Source: Bacteroidales bacterium
Lineage (GTDB): Bacteria > Bacteroidota > Bacteroidia > Bacteroidales > Muribaculaceae
Length of the DNA stretch: 64,000 bases
Assembly (NCBI GenBank): GCA_030524805.1
Contig: JAUNFY010000003.1
Coordinates: 1 to 64,000, forward strand
Reading direction: 5' to 3'
Positions within the stretch are counted from its first letter, which is position 1. The number at the start of each line of letters is the position of its first letter. Both the position numbers and the translations under genes were made by a program. Positions 25,623-34,236 of the stretch are shown one piece after another. The notes beneath the pieces are model-generated. The model searched no databases. It worked only from the letters and a program-made list of their open reading frames with translations, and was not told the origin of the DNA.

Positions 25623-25668
25623 AGTGGATAAGTTTGTTTTAAGTTAAAATTAAGCAAACTTATCCACT
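25623..25668 (+). terminator. 14-bp hairpin between DUF4296 gene and outer-membrane protein gene
   Basis: A 14-bp perfect stem: 25623-25636 (AGTGGATAAGTTTG) with 25655-25668, and an AT-rich 18-nt loop. TTTATT follows and then the ATG at 25675, so the structure ends only six bases before the start codon. It may terminate the upstream operon, block ribosome entry, or both. Confidence 0.7.
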
Positions 25669-25674
25669 TTTATT

Positions 25675-26889
25675 ATGTCTGACAGCTATAAATATCAAAA
25701 AGTATTGATCGCAATTATGATTGCGGTGTCTTCTGCTTTTGTCATGACAGCTGCCGATGAAGTGCCGGCATCTAAAGATGGTATCACCATCATCACTCCC
25801 GCCAGGCGCTTCCCGATGGACTCTGTCAGACCAAAGAGAAACCTCATTGAAAAGATTAAATACTATTTCGATCATACCAACGACGTCAAGCAGGACTACA
25901 AGAAATTTGACTGGTCCGTGATCGGCGGTCCCTACTATTCTTCCGATGTTCATTTCGGAATAGGTCTGGTAGCTTCTGCTCAGTATCGCACTTCGATGAG
26001 CGATTCACTTCTGCGCCCCTCCAACGCTGCGGTTAAGGCACAGATATCCACAACTCTTTTCTATTCTTTCTCGCTCTCCGGCGAGCATATCTTTCCCGGC
26101 AATCACTGGATCATCGACTACAAGGTGAAGTTCCAGTCGCTCCCCACTTATTTCTGGGGTATCGGTTACAGTAATGCACGCGACGACATTAAAAGCAAAT
26201 ACAAGGAGCTGAGCGTGATTTCACACGCCGATTTCCTTTACCACCCTTGGGATTCCTGGTATGTCGGACCTTCCGTTGATTTCAACTACTTCACCACCCG
26301 CGACAGAAAAGACAACCTTAACCTCTGGGACTCCATGCAGCTTAAGAATACTGTCTTTGGCGTCGGTATGAAGCTTTCATTCGATACCCGCGACAATGTC
26401 ACGGGACCCAACCGCGGGTGGCTGCTTTCGCTCGCCCAGCGCTTTTATCCAAGGGCTCTCGGCAACAACAATCATTCATTTTCATCCACCGAATTTGAAT
26501 TGTGCAATTATCAGGCGCTCTGGAAAGGTGCTACTTTGGCATCGCGTCTGCATGGAAATTTCACCTACGGCAAAACTCCCTGGAGCATGATGCCCACTTT
26601 CGGCGATGTCGCCATGCGAGGCTACTACTATGGCCGATACCGCGACAAGTGTGAGGCTGACATCACTTTTGAGCTCAGGCAGAAAGTATGGCGGCGCAAC
26701 GGGCTCGCCTTATGGATTGGTGCCGCGCAGGTCGCTCCCGACCTCAAGCATTTCACTTTTAATAAGATTCTTCCGAATATAGGTATAGGATACAGATGGG
26801 AATTTAAGAAAAATGTCAATGTCCGTGTTGATTTCGGCATTGGCAAAGGTACTACAGGTTTTGAATTCAATATCAATGAAGCATTCTGA
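25675..26889 (+). CDS. BamA/TamA-family outer-membrane beta-barrel protein
   Basis: 404 residues. An N-terminal hydrophobic signal (LIAIMIAVSSAFVMTAA, cleavage near residue 27) is followed by beta-barrel sequence with alternating aromatic strands. FDTRDNVTGPNRGWLLSL (about 237-254) and NIGIGYRWEFKKNVNVRVDFGIGKG (about 365-389) match the C-terminal surface-antigen (D15) barrel signature. It lacks clear POTRA repeats, so it is a short BamA-like protein, as often seen in Bacteroidota. The next gene begins inside its last codons. Confidence 0.8.
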   Translation: MSDSYKYQKVLIAIMIAVSSAFVMTAADEVPASKDGITIITPARRFPMDSVRPKRNLIEKIKYYFDHTNDVKQDYKKFDWSVIGGPYYSSDVHFGIGLVASAQYRTSMSDSLLRPSNAAVKAQISTTLFYSFSLSGEHIFPGNHWIIDYKVKFQSLPTYFWGIGYSNARDDIKSKYKELSVISHADFLYHPWDSWYVGPSVDFNYFTTRDRKDNLNLWDSMQLKNTVFGVGMKLSFDTRDNVTGPNRGWLLSLAQRFYPRALGNNNHSFSSTEFELCNYQALWKGATLASRLHGNFTYGKTPWSMMPTFGDVAMRGYYYGRYRDKCEADITFELRQKVWRRNGLALWIGAAQVAPDLKHFTFNKILPNIGIGYRWEFKKNVNVRVDFGIGKGTTGFEFNINEAF

Positions 26890-28660
26890 AGACATATTAA
26901 GACTCAAGCATAAGCTGGAGATGAGGCTGCGGTCGGCCAGGTTCATATATTTTTATTTCATCCTGACTCTCGCGCTTCCAAATATTTTGCTCGCTTTCAC
27001 CGAAGACTTCACTCCGGTGGAAAGATGCGCCAACGTGTTGTTGCCTCTTGGCCTTTACATTCTGCTGGTTTCCGTGTCGCGGAAACTCGGTCGCACCATC
27101 TGGATTCTTCTCCCTCTCATTTTCATGGCTGCCATGCAGATTGTCTTGCTCAAGCTCTACGGCCGTTCGGTAATCGCTGTCGACATGCTCCTCAACCTTA
27201 CATCGACCAATCCCGGGGAGGCCGGCGAGCTCTTGAGCAATCTGCTCCCCGTGGTCATATTCGTATGTGTGCTTTATCTTCCATCCTTGGCAATGGGCAT
27301 TTGGATGATGATTCATCGGGTCGCTTTGCCGCGTGAGTTCACGTTCCGCGGAAGGATTGTGGCCTACTGCTTCATGGGGGCAGGCGTAGTCTGCATCCTG
27401 ATGTGTTTCGCCACCGACGGTTCCTATGCCATGCGCAAGGACCTTTATCCGGTCAATGTCGCCTACAACATCTCGCTTGCTACAAAGCACACTGAGAAAC
27501 TCATGAATCGCGACCGCCTGTCGAATGATTTTCAGTTTGATGGAGTGGAGACTCATCCCGATTCTCTCCGTGAGATATACGTAGTGGTGGTAGGTGAGAC
27601 GTCGAGAGCCGATCATTGGCAGATCAACGGCTATGGCCGACCCACTACTCCGCGTCTTGCCCAAAGAGACGACATCTTCTCGTTCGGCAGGGCAATGAGT
27701 GAATCCAACACCACCCACAAGAGCGTGCCACTCATCCTCTCTCATCTCGATTCATCCAACTATGGTGATTCTATATATGTGGTGAAGAGCATCCTGTCGC
27801 TTTTCAAGGAGGCCGGTTTCCACACGGCGTTTGTCTCCAACCAGCAGCGCAACGGCTCCTTTATAGATTTTTTCGGGGAGGAAGCCGACACCACCGTTTT
27901 TCTTAAAGATCGTATGGATTCCGACTCTCTGTCAGGCTATGATCTCGATCTCATCGATGAATTTGACCGGATTCTGTCGGCAAAACACCGCAAGCAACTC
28001 ATCGTGCTCCATAGCTATGGCTCGCACTTCGGATATAAGGACCGTTATCCGGAAGATTTCAGCTATTTTAAACCCGACAACTACAGCGAGGCTTCATTTT
28101 CGGAAAAGGAAAAACTCATCAATGCCTACGACAACACTATCCGCATGACAGATGAATTGCTTGCCGGATTGATCGAGCGCCTCGACAGCGCCGGAGTAGA
28201 CATGGCTGCCTTGGTCTACACTTCAGATCATGGCGAGGACCTTTACGACGACGACCGGCATCTTTTCCTCCATGCCTCGCCCTGTCCTTCTTTCTATCAG
28301 CTCAGGGTGCCCTTTATAGTATGGCTTTCGCAGGGATACGTGTCTACCCGTCCTAAAGCGGCTATGGCATTGCGCCATAATTGCAACAAGAGGATTTCTT
28401 CGAGCCGTTCGCTCTTCGACACAACGACACGCCTCGCCGGCATCAGGACTTCGAGAAGCAGCTGCCGCGACAATGTGGCCTCGCTGAAATATAAGGAGCC
28501 GGAACGTACCTATCTCGACGACCACAATAAATCGGTGCCGCTGTCTGAAAGCGGTTTCCGCAAGGAAGACATGGAGCAGCTCATGCGCCTCGATGGCCAC
28601 AACCGACTTGCTCTCACTTCGCGACAACAAGGCGCAGGCCGCCGTTGCGCCCTTCGGTGA
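26876..28660 (+). CDS. inner-membrane phosphoethanolamine transferase-like sulfatase
   Basis: 594 residues from the ATG at 26876, overlapping the previous gene by 14 nt. Four to five N-terminal membrane helices (about 20-195) precede a periplasmic alkaline-phosphatase-fold domain. VVVVGETSRADHWQINGY (about 236-253) carries the Thr nucleophile of EptA/CptA-type enzymes; YTSDHGEDLYDD (about 446-457) and a following His supply metal ligands. It probably adds phosphoethanolamine to lipid A or another surface glycan. The 3' end overlaps the convergent SprT-like gene by 47 bp. Confidence 0.88.
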   Translation: MKHSEDILRLKHKLEMRLRSARFIYFYFILTLALPNILLAFTEDFTPVERCANVLLPLGLYILLVSVSRKLGRTIWILLPLIFMAAMQIVLLKLYGRSVIAVDMLLNLTSTNPGEAGELLSNLLPVVIFVCVLYLPSLAMGIWMMIHRVALPREFTFRGRIVAYCFMGAGVVCILMCFATDGSYAMRKDLYPVNVAYNISLATKHTEKLMNRDRLSNDFQFDGVETHPDSLREIYVVVVGETSRADHWQINGYGRPTTPRLAQRDDIFSFGRAMSESNTTHKSVPLILSHLDSSNYGDSIYVVKSILSLFKEAGFHTAFVSNQQRNGSFIDFFGEEADTTVFLKDRMDSDSLSGYDLDLIDEFDRILSAKHRKQLIVLHSYGSHFGYKDRYPEDFSYFKPDNYSEASFSEKEKLINAYDNTIRMTDELLAGLIERLDSAGVDMAALVYTSDHGEDLYDDDRHLFLHASPCPSFYQLRVPFIVWLSQGYVSTRPKAAMALRHNCNKRISSSRSLFDTTTRLAGIRTSRSSCRDNVASLKYKEPERTYLDDHNKSVPLSESGFRKEDMEQLMRLDGHNRLALTSRQQGAGRRCALR

Positions 28661-29291
28661 AGACAAGTCTTTTTCCGGCTCTGATCTTAACGATGCACGT
28701 TTCGTCTGCGTTGTAGAATTTAGGTGTGAGTGTCTTGCGGAAGCGGTTGAAGTAGCTGTCGCATACACTATACCATTCCTCGCTTTCTATTTCGTCGCAT
28801 TCCTTTATCGTTCTGTAAATGGAAAAGATGCGGCTGTTGGCCGGTTTGCACAGGAGTATTCTTCCGTCTTTCATCATGCAGAGGCACACTATCGAGTGTG
28901 ATAAGACCTCGTCGCTGTCTAATTGTTCCTTGGTGCATCTGTGGCTCACGCTTATATGCCGGCCAAACCGTGTGTTGATTTCATTCATCACTTTCTGAAA
29001 CAGTCTGCCGTGGCTGCTGGTGTCCCGTAAGTTGTTGTAGGATATGTGATAATGAATCATTTCATGTATCACTATGTCTTCCAGCTCCGTTTCCGGTAAA
29101 TCATATCGGTTGCTTAGTGTCAGATGATAAGTCTTCTTCCTCGCGGCATCTCCGTGCAACTCGGTTTTGAACTGTCCGAGGAAGGAACGCGCCGACGAGA
29201 TGTGCATCATCGGGCGGGGGAGTGGCTTCTTGAATATTATCTTGTTGAACAGGTCAAATTTCTCCGATAGGAATGTCAGGCTGGCTCTCAT
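28614..29291 (-). CDS. SprT-like zinc metalloprotease domain protein
   Basis: 225 residues. Contains the zincin motif HEMIHYH (H76, E77, H80) with a probable third ligand H94 (SSHG), the SprT-like arrangement found in SprT and eukaryotic Spartan. The C-terminal region (about 120-225) has few cysteines, so the zinc-ribbon seen in some relatives is not obvious. Likely cytoplasmic. Substrate unknown. The 3' end overlaps the convergent sulfatase gene by 47 bp. Confidence 0.85.
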   Translation of the reverse strand: MRASLTFLSEKFDLFNKIIFKKPLPRPMMHISSARSFLGQFKTELHGDAARKKTYHLTLSNRYDLPETELEDIVIHEMIHYHISYNNLRDTSSHGRLFQKVMNEINTRFGRHISVSHRCTKEQLDSDEVLSHSIVCLCMMKDGRILLCKPANSRIFSIYRTIKECDEIESEEWYSVCDSYFNRFRKTLTPKFYNADETCIVKIRAGKRLVFTEGRNGGLRLVVAK

Positions 29292-29357
29292 GTGAAATTC
29301 TGCATTATTTGTAATCTGAATTTAAGCGACTTCTTTTTGTGATATGTGCCGTTGAGA

Positions 29358-30839
29358 TTATGATTTGATGATGTTTCTGTTGAATATCCATGCGGTGGCT
29401 CCCAGCAGGCACACGTAGATGGCGAGGGCCGGGAAGGGTATTTGGTATGACACTACATAGTCTGCTCCCGAAGATAAAAAGTCGGTTGCCTTTAACATGA
29501 GGTCATATCCGGCATCAAGCAAATGTCCTAATAATCTGAATTCCCATCCCGCGCATAAAAGGAGAGTGAAGATGACCCCTCCGCAGAGGAATGCCGGTAT
29601 CACAGGAAGCATCAGCAGGTTCGATGGCAGGAACATCAGCGGTATTTGGCTGAAATAATACGATGTAAAAGGCATCGAGGCTGCCGACGCCACTATTGTA
29701 GCCAGAATCGCCTCGCAGATGCGGTAAAGTATCGGGTGGTTGCGATGGCTGATCGGATTGAGCTGCGATGCGAAAGCTATGAGCGACGCGACGCATACCA
29801 CACTCAGTTGGAAACCGATGTCGAAAAGTGCCTGCGGATTAAATATCAGTATGAGCATACATGCGCAACAGAGGAAATGCACTATCGATTTCTTTCGCTC
29901 CGTGATGATGGCCATATAGGCGAATGTTATCATGATGCAGGCCCTGACAGATGAATTCGACATGCCGGTGATGGCGACGTAGAGCCAGAGGATGCCAAGC
30001 GCCAGGGCATATCCCCATTTATATTTGCCCAGTGCTTTCGCAGGCCACATCAGCCAGAGCACCATTCCTGCGAGAATTCCCATGTGCAGTCCGCTCAGTG
30101 CCAGTATGTGGGCGGTCCCTCCCTGCGCGAATGTCAGCCTTGTGGCTTCGTCAAGGCCTGTTTTGTCGCCCATCAGTATTGCCTTCATGAAATTGGCGGT
30201 AGGGCGTTGCAGATGGCTTTTTTCAATCTTGATTTCTATTTTGTCTCTGATTTCGCCACAATAGTTTTGCAACGATGTCGCATGCCCTGTGCTTGATATC
30301 TGTTTGGTTGGGATAAACGCCGTGTATAATATTCCGCGTGCCTCGAGCATCGGTGCCATGTGGGCTACGATGGCAGATGTGTCGTTGGCCACTTCCCGCA
30401 TCCGTGTGGTAGGGAATGTGATGATGTCGCCGGTGGCGAGATCGGTGGCTCCCGTGCGTATCTGAACCTTAGCTCCGTTTGTGCCGGCTATCCGTACCTC
30501 CAGGCGGTCGCCATAGCTTTTCGTCTGGATGCCCGTTATTTCGCCGGTCAGTCTTGAAGGTATTGCTTCTCCGTATATTCCTGTCAGTGTCAGCGGACGG
30601 TTGAGATTTTGGTCAAGCATTCCGATGCCTGTGAAGAGGACAGCTACCCATGCCGTGTGCCATTTTGCCAGCCGCAACGTGGCGATAGGGTCTTTCGACA
30701 TGCGCATGATGGCGAGATATCCTGCAAGCGCTGTGGCTATCAGGGTCGCACCCCACCACCAGGATAATTCTGCCACAGCCGACACCGCGATGCCGGCTGC
30801 CAGTGTGATTGCAGGTATCAGCGACCCCGTATGGTTCAT
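29358..30839 (-). CDS. comEC: ComEC/Rec2 family membrane protein
   Basis: 493 residues. A channel-type protein of DNA uptake. An N-terminal DUF4131-like region (about 1-165) is followed by the Competence domain with the hallmark GGTAHILALSGLHMGIL (about 236-252), GMSNSSVRACIM (about 292-303) and about ten membrane helices. It stops after the membrane domain: the metallo-beta-lactamase domain of full-length ComEC is absent. Whether the organism is naturally competent cannot be told. It overlaps aroE by four bases (ATGA). Confidence 0.88.
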   Translation of the reverse strand: MNHTGSLIPAITLAAGIAVSAVAELSWWWGATLIATALAGYLAIMRMSKDPIATLRLAKWHTAWVAVLFTGIGMLDQNLNRPLTLTGIYGEAIPSRLTGEITGIQTKSYGDRLEVRIAGTNGAKVQIRTGATDLATGDIITFPTTRMREVANDTSAIVAHMAPMLEARGILYTAFIPTKQISSTGHATSLQNYCGEIRDKIEIKIEKSHLQRPTANFMKAILMGDKTGLDEATRLTFAQGGTAHILALSGLHMGILAGMVLWLMWPAKALGKYKWGYALALGILWLYVAITGMSNSSVRACIMITFAYMAIITERKKSIVHFLCCACMLILIFNPQALFDIGFQLSVVCVASLIAFASQLNPISHRNHPILYRICEAILATIVASAASMPFTSYYFSQIPLMFLPSNLLMLPVIPAFLCGGVIFTLLLCAGWEFRLLGHLLDAGYDLMLKATDFLSSGADYVVSYQIPFPALAIYVCLLGATAWIFNRNIIKS

Positions 30840-31609
30840 GAGTTCCAGATGTTCCAGGCTCCGACGGCTTGCAGCCTGAGCATTTCAAGTCCGTTGCTTA
30901 CCGTGCAGCCATGGGCTTTGCATAGACGCATGAAGAGCGTTTCTGCCGGATTATACACAAGGTCAAAACATATCTGCCGCTTGTGCAGATATTGATATGG
31001 GAACGGTGCGGCCTTGTTCACGTCAGGGCTTGTTCCAAGGGGGGTGCAGTTCACCACAGCGGTTGCTGCATCTATCATTTCGGGCGTCAGCTCTTCGTAT
31101 GCCATGCAGTTATTCCGGTGGGTGCGTCCTACAAGCTGTGTCTTGAACCCTAATTTCCGCATTGACCAATCCACAGCCTTTGATGCCCCTCCCGTGCCGA
31201 GTATTAAAGCCGAAGGTGTGCTGTGTTGTATGGTTGCCGAAAGTCCGGCTTCTTCGATCACTTGTTTCATAGATTCGCCGAATCCGTAAGCGTCCGAATT
31301 ATATCCTTTCAATATTCTGCGCCCATCCTTGTTGATGATTTTTATCACGTTGACAGCTCCGATGCTTTCCGCCTCTTCGCTCAGCTCATCAAGATATCGC
31401 ATCACTTCCACTTTGTAGGGAATCGTTACGTTGAGTCCGGCGAGATGCGGATGGTTGTCAAGGAGTTCCGGAAACATTTCTATTGTTTCCAGTGGAAAGA
31501 GATTGTAATGGGCGTTGATATTCTCTTTGGCAAATTTATCATTGAAATATCGTGCGGAATAGGAATGGCCGAGCACTTTTCCTATCAGTCCGTATTCTGT
31601 TGTTTCCAT
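30836..31609 (-). CDS. aroE: shikimate dehydrogenase
   Basis: 257 residues. Reduces 3-dehydroshikimate with NADPH in aromatic amino acid synthesis. GKVLGHSYSARYFNDKF (about 10-26), NVTIPYK (60-66, with catalytic K66), NSDAYGF (catalytic Asp) and the Rossmann motif LGTGGASKAVDW are present; VNCTPLGTSPD is also typical. Slightly short (E. coli 272). A consensus promoter lies about 100 nt upstream, and comEC is downstream in the same operon. Confidence 0.93.
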   Translation of the reverse strand: METTEYGLIGKVLGHSYSARYFNDKFAKENINAHYNLFPLETIEMFPELLDNHPHLAGLNVTIPYKVEVMRYLDELSEEAESIGAVNVIKIINKDGRRILKGYNSDAYGFGESMKQVIEEAGLSATIQHSTPSALILGTGGASKAVDWSMRKLGFKTQLVGRTHRNNCMAYEELTPEMIDAATAVVNCTPLGTSPDVNKAAPFPYQYLHKRQICFDLVYNPAETLFMRLCKAHGCTVSNGLEMLRLQAVGAWNIWNS

Positions 31610-31705
31610 TGTGCTGATTGTCTTGATGAAGTTTAAACCTCATCATTTTTTATAAGATTGATCAACTTCAATGCCTGATTCATCCATGTCATTGAAGTTC
31701 AATTA

Positions 31706-31736
31706 CAAATTTAGCAAAAAAAATCCGTATATCGAA
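31706..31736 (-). promoter_or_regulatory. promoter of aroE-comEC
   Basis: On the minus strand: TTCG (31736-31733, one mismatch to TTTG), 19-nt spacer, TAAATTTG (31713-31706). The leader to the aroE ATG is about 90 nt and contains TGAAGTT (31627-31633) and AACTTCA (31664-31670) arms. Confidence 0.6.
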
Positions 31737-31739
31737 TCT

Positions 31740-31976
31740 TTGAGCTGAAAATTTGAGGCTGCCGCTCATTACGTCAAATCATTGTTGAAGGGTTTGTAGC
31801 TTGATTTTGAAAAGACAGAGGCATAGATTGTGTGCTCGTGCGGTTGATACGTTATGCGGCTTTTTAAGTGCGTATTTGTATTAAAATGGATTCATGTTTG
31901 CCATTATGAAAGTGAACCTTTTTATTTCAGCTGTGTTTTTATGTTGTAAAACATATTTTTTAATCTTGTTAAGACT
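31740..31976. other. mgsA upstream region
   Basis: The rest of the 367-nt spacer between the aroE promoter and mgsA. It is AT-rich. TAATCTTG at 31959-31966 is one mismatch from a -7 box, but no convincing -33 partner was found. No gene or RNA is supported. Confidence 0.4.
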
Positions 31977-32423
31977 ATGAAAACAAAACTTACTATCGCA
32001 CTTGTTGCTCACGATGCCCGAAAAGCTGATATGGTTGATTGGGCTAAATTCAATGCTGAATATCTGTCGCGTCATTGTCTCGTATGCACCGGCACTACGG
32101 GCGGACTTGTCAGGAAAGCGCTCGAGGAAATGGGCGTGGAGGTAGACGTGGAATGTATGAACTCCGGTCCGCTTGGCGGTGATGCTGAGATTGCGGCAAA
32201 AGTGGTGAGAAATGAAATCGACCTTGCTGTCTTCCTCATCGATGACCTCAATCCGCAGCCTCACGAGGCCGACATTCAGATGCTTCTCCGACAGTGCCGG
32301 CTTCATAACGTGCCTATTGCGTGCAACCGCATCAGCGCCGACCTCATGCTTTCAAGCCAGTTGCTTCAGGATCCCGACTACATACCGATGGAGCAGCTTT
32401 ATACCAAATTCGAAAGAAACTGA
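31977..32423 (+). CDS. mgsA: methylglyoxal synthase
   Basis: 148 residues. Converts dihydroxyacetone phosphate to methylglyoxal and phosphate, a bypass of lower glycolysis. IALVAHDARKADMVDW (His and Lys phosphate ligands), CTGTTGGLV, SGPLGGDAEIAAKV (catalytic Asp) and FLIDDLNPQPHEADIQML are all family signatures. Length matches E. coli MgsA (152). Monocistronic, followed by a strong terminator. Confidence 0.96.
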   Translation: MKTKLTIALVAHDARKADMVDWAKFNAEYLSRHCLVCTGTTGGLVRKALEEMGVEVDVECMNSGPLGGDAEIAAKVVRNEIDLAVFLIDDLNPQPHEADIQMLLRQCRLHNVPIACNRISADLMLSSQLLQDPDYIPMEQLYTKFERN

Positions 32424-32472
32424 TTCTGAGTTGCAGGTCGGCATCGGATTTGCTGCAACCTTAACACATATC

Positions 32473-32503
32473 CCGGAGACGTTCACGTCTTCGGCTTTTT
32501 TAT
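32473..32503 (+). terminator. rho-independent terminator after mgsA
   Basis: CCGGAGACG (32473-32481) pairs with CGTCTTCGG (32486-32494, one G-T wobble) around TTCA, followed by C then six T. Confidence 0.85.
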
Positions 32504-32741
32504 TGTCGTAAATAATTGTATATTTATTATAATTGAGGTATAATGGAATAATAATGAAGTGAAATTTATGGTAATCAAGTAGATATTCTTCTAATCTTTA
32601 TTACTTTTCAATTTTTAATGATAGATTTCGGATTTCTTTTGTTATATAAATATGCAGTATAAATATACTATTTACGGTATATATGTATAACTTCATAGGT
32701 AAACTATATTATAATTATCTTAAACCTTAAAAATCTGAATT
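32504..32741. other. very AT-rich leader of trpB2
   Basis: 238 nt, strikingly AT-rich with runs such as TATATTTATTATAATT and GGTATATATGTATAAC, well below the GC content of the flanking genes. No consensus promoter, leader peptide with Trp codons or attenuator hairpin was found. Nothing else supportable. Confidence 0.4.
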
Positions 32742-34100
32742 ATGCAGTCCAAGAAATTCATTTTGCAGGAATCCGACATACCGGAAGCATGGTATAATGT
32801 AATAGCCGACATGCCGGAGAAACCGCTTCCCATGATAAATCCCGAAACCCGTCAGCCACTTTCAGTCGACGATCTGTCTGCCCTGTTTTCAAAAGAGGCC
32901 TCCTCGCAGGAGTTGAATACCACCGACCGCTTCATCGAAATTCCCGATGAGGTGCGCGAGATGTATAAGATCTATAGGCCTACTCCTCTTGTGAGGGCGT
33001 CAGGGTTGGAGAAGGCTCTCGACACCAGGGCACATATATATTTCAAGAATGAGAGTGTGAGTCCCGTAGGTAGTCATAAACTCAACAGTGCCATTCCGCA
33101 GGCATATTATTGCAAGAAAGAGGGAGTCACCAACATCACTACCGAAACGGGCGCCGGACAATGGGGAGCGGCGCTGTCGCTCGCTGCAAAGCATTTTGGC
33201 TTGAATCTGGCTGTCTACATGGTAAAGGTGTCCTACAACCAAAAGCCATATCGTCGCTCCATCATGCAGACCTACGGCGCCGAGGTGATTGCTTCTCCTT
33301 CCATGTCTACCAGGGCCGGAAGAAAGATTATAACCGAGAATCCAAATTATCAGGGGTCGCTCGGAACTGCCATATCCGAAGCAGTCGAACTTGCTCGTTC
33401 CACTCCCGGCTGCAAGTATGTGCTCGGTTCTGTATTGAATCATGTCGCCCTTCATCAGACGGTGATTGGCCTTGAGGCTGAAAAGCAGATGGAGATGGCC
33501 GGTGAATATCCCGATATCGTGATAGGCTGCTTCGGGGGTGGCAGCAATTTTTCCGGAATCTCTTTTCCCTTCATGCGCCATAATTTCAGTGGCAGCCGCC
33601 ATACGCGGTTCATCGCTGCCGAACCTGAATCGTGTCCGAAACTGACAAGAGGAAAGTTCCGTTATGATTTCGGTGATGAGGCAGGTTATACACCCATGAT
33701 ACCGATGTTCACTCTCGGCCATGATTTCGCTCCCGCCAATATTCATGCAGGAGGTCTACGCTATCATGGTGCCGGGTCGGTAGTAAGTCAGCTAATCCGC
33801 AATCAACTCATGGAGGCGGCCGACATCCCGCAACTTGAGACTTTTGCCGCAGCCACTCTTTTCGCGCAGACCGAAGGCATTATCCCCGCACCCGAGAGTT
33901 CCCATGCCATCGCTGCCGCAATCCGTGAGGCCCGGAGAGCGAATGAGGAGGGGAGTGCACCGGTGATTCTGTTCAATCTTTCCGGACATGGTCTCATAGA
34001 TATGACTGCCTACGACAGTTATATCGCCGGCGATCTTGTAAACCATCAGATATCAGATGAGCAGATCGACCGGGACACTGCCGATCTCCAAGGTATTTGA
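32742..34100 (+). CDS. TrpB2-type tryptophan synthase beta-like PLP enzyme
   Basis: 452 residues, longer than standard TrpB (about 397). The PLP lysine is K113 in VGSHKLNSAIPQ; TETGAGQWG (about 134-142), AVYMVKVSYNQKPYRRSIMQTYGAEV and GCFGGGSNFSG match the TrpB2 subfamily. TrpB2 enzymes condense indole and serine without TrpA, usually as an indole-salvage step. No trpA or other trp gene is adjacent, supporting the stand-alone role. Its last codons form the first unit of a tandem repeat. Confidence 0.9.
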   Translation: MQSKKFILQESDIPEAWYNVIADMPEKPLPMINPETRQPLSVDDLSALFSKEASSQELNTTDRFIEIPDEVREMYKIYRPTPLVRASGLEKALDTRAHIYFKNESVSPVGSHKLNSAIPQAYYCKKEGVTNITTETGAGQWGAALSLAAKHFGLNLAVYMVKVSYNQKPYRRSIMQTYGAEVIASPSMSTRAGRKIITENPNYQGSLGTAISEAVELARSTPGCKYVLGSVLNHVALHQTVIGLEAEKQMEMAGEYPDIVIGCFGGGSNFSGISFPFMRHNFSGSRHTRFIAAEPESCPKLTRGKFRYDFGDEAGYTPMIPMFTLGHDFAPANIHAGGLRYHGAGSVVSQLIRNQLMEAADIPQLETFAAATLFAQTEGIIPAPESSHAIAAAIREARRANEEGSAPVILFNLSGHGLIDMTAYDSYIAGDLVNHQISDEQIDRDTADLQGI

Positions 34101-34176
34101 CTTCAAGGTGTCTAATTTCAAGGCATTTAACTTCAAAGTGTTTAATTTAAGGCGCTTAACTTAAGGTGTTTAAAAC
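34090..34176. repeat. six-unit degenerate tandem repeat, 15-bp period
   Basis: Units start at 34090, 34105, 34120 (15 nt each), then 34135, 34149 and 34163 (14 nt each), of the form AAGGTGTTTAACTTC. The first unit includes the trpB2 stop codon; later units carry TAA. The array ends directly before the terminator hairpin at 34178. Confidence 0.75.
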
Positions 34177-34177
34177 A

Positions 34178-34205
34178 AGATGCCCCGCTCTGTAGCGGGG
34201 CATCT
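34178..34205. terminator. bidirectional terminator between trpB2 and serA
   Basis: AGATGCCCCGCT (34178-34189) and AGCGGGGCATCT (34194-34205) form a perfect 12-bp stem with a CTGT loop. It lies between two convergent genes and can serve both, although T-runs on either side are weak. Confidence 0.8.
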
Positions 34206-34236
34206 GTACAATTATTTTGTGAGTTGCTTATGCGTC

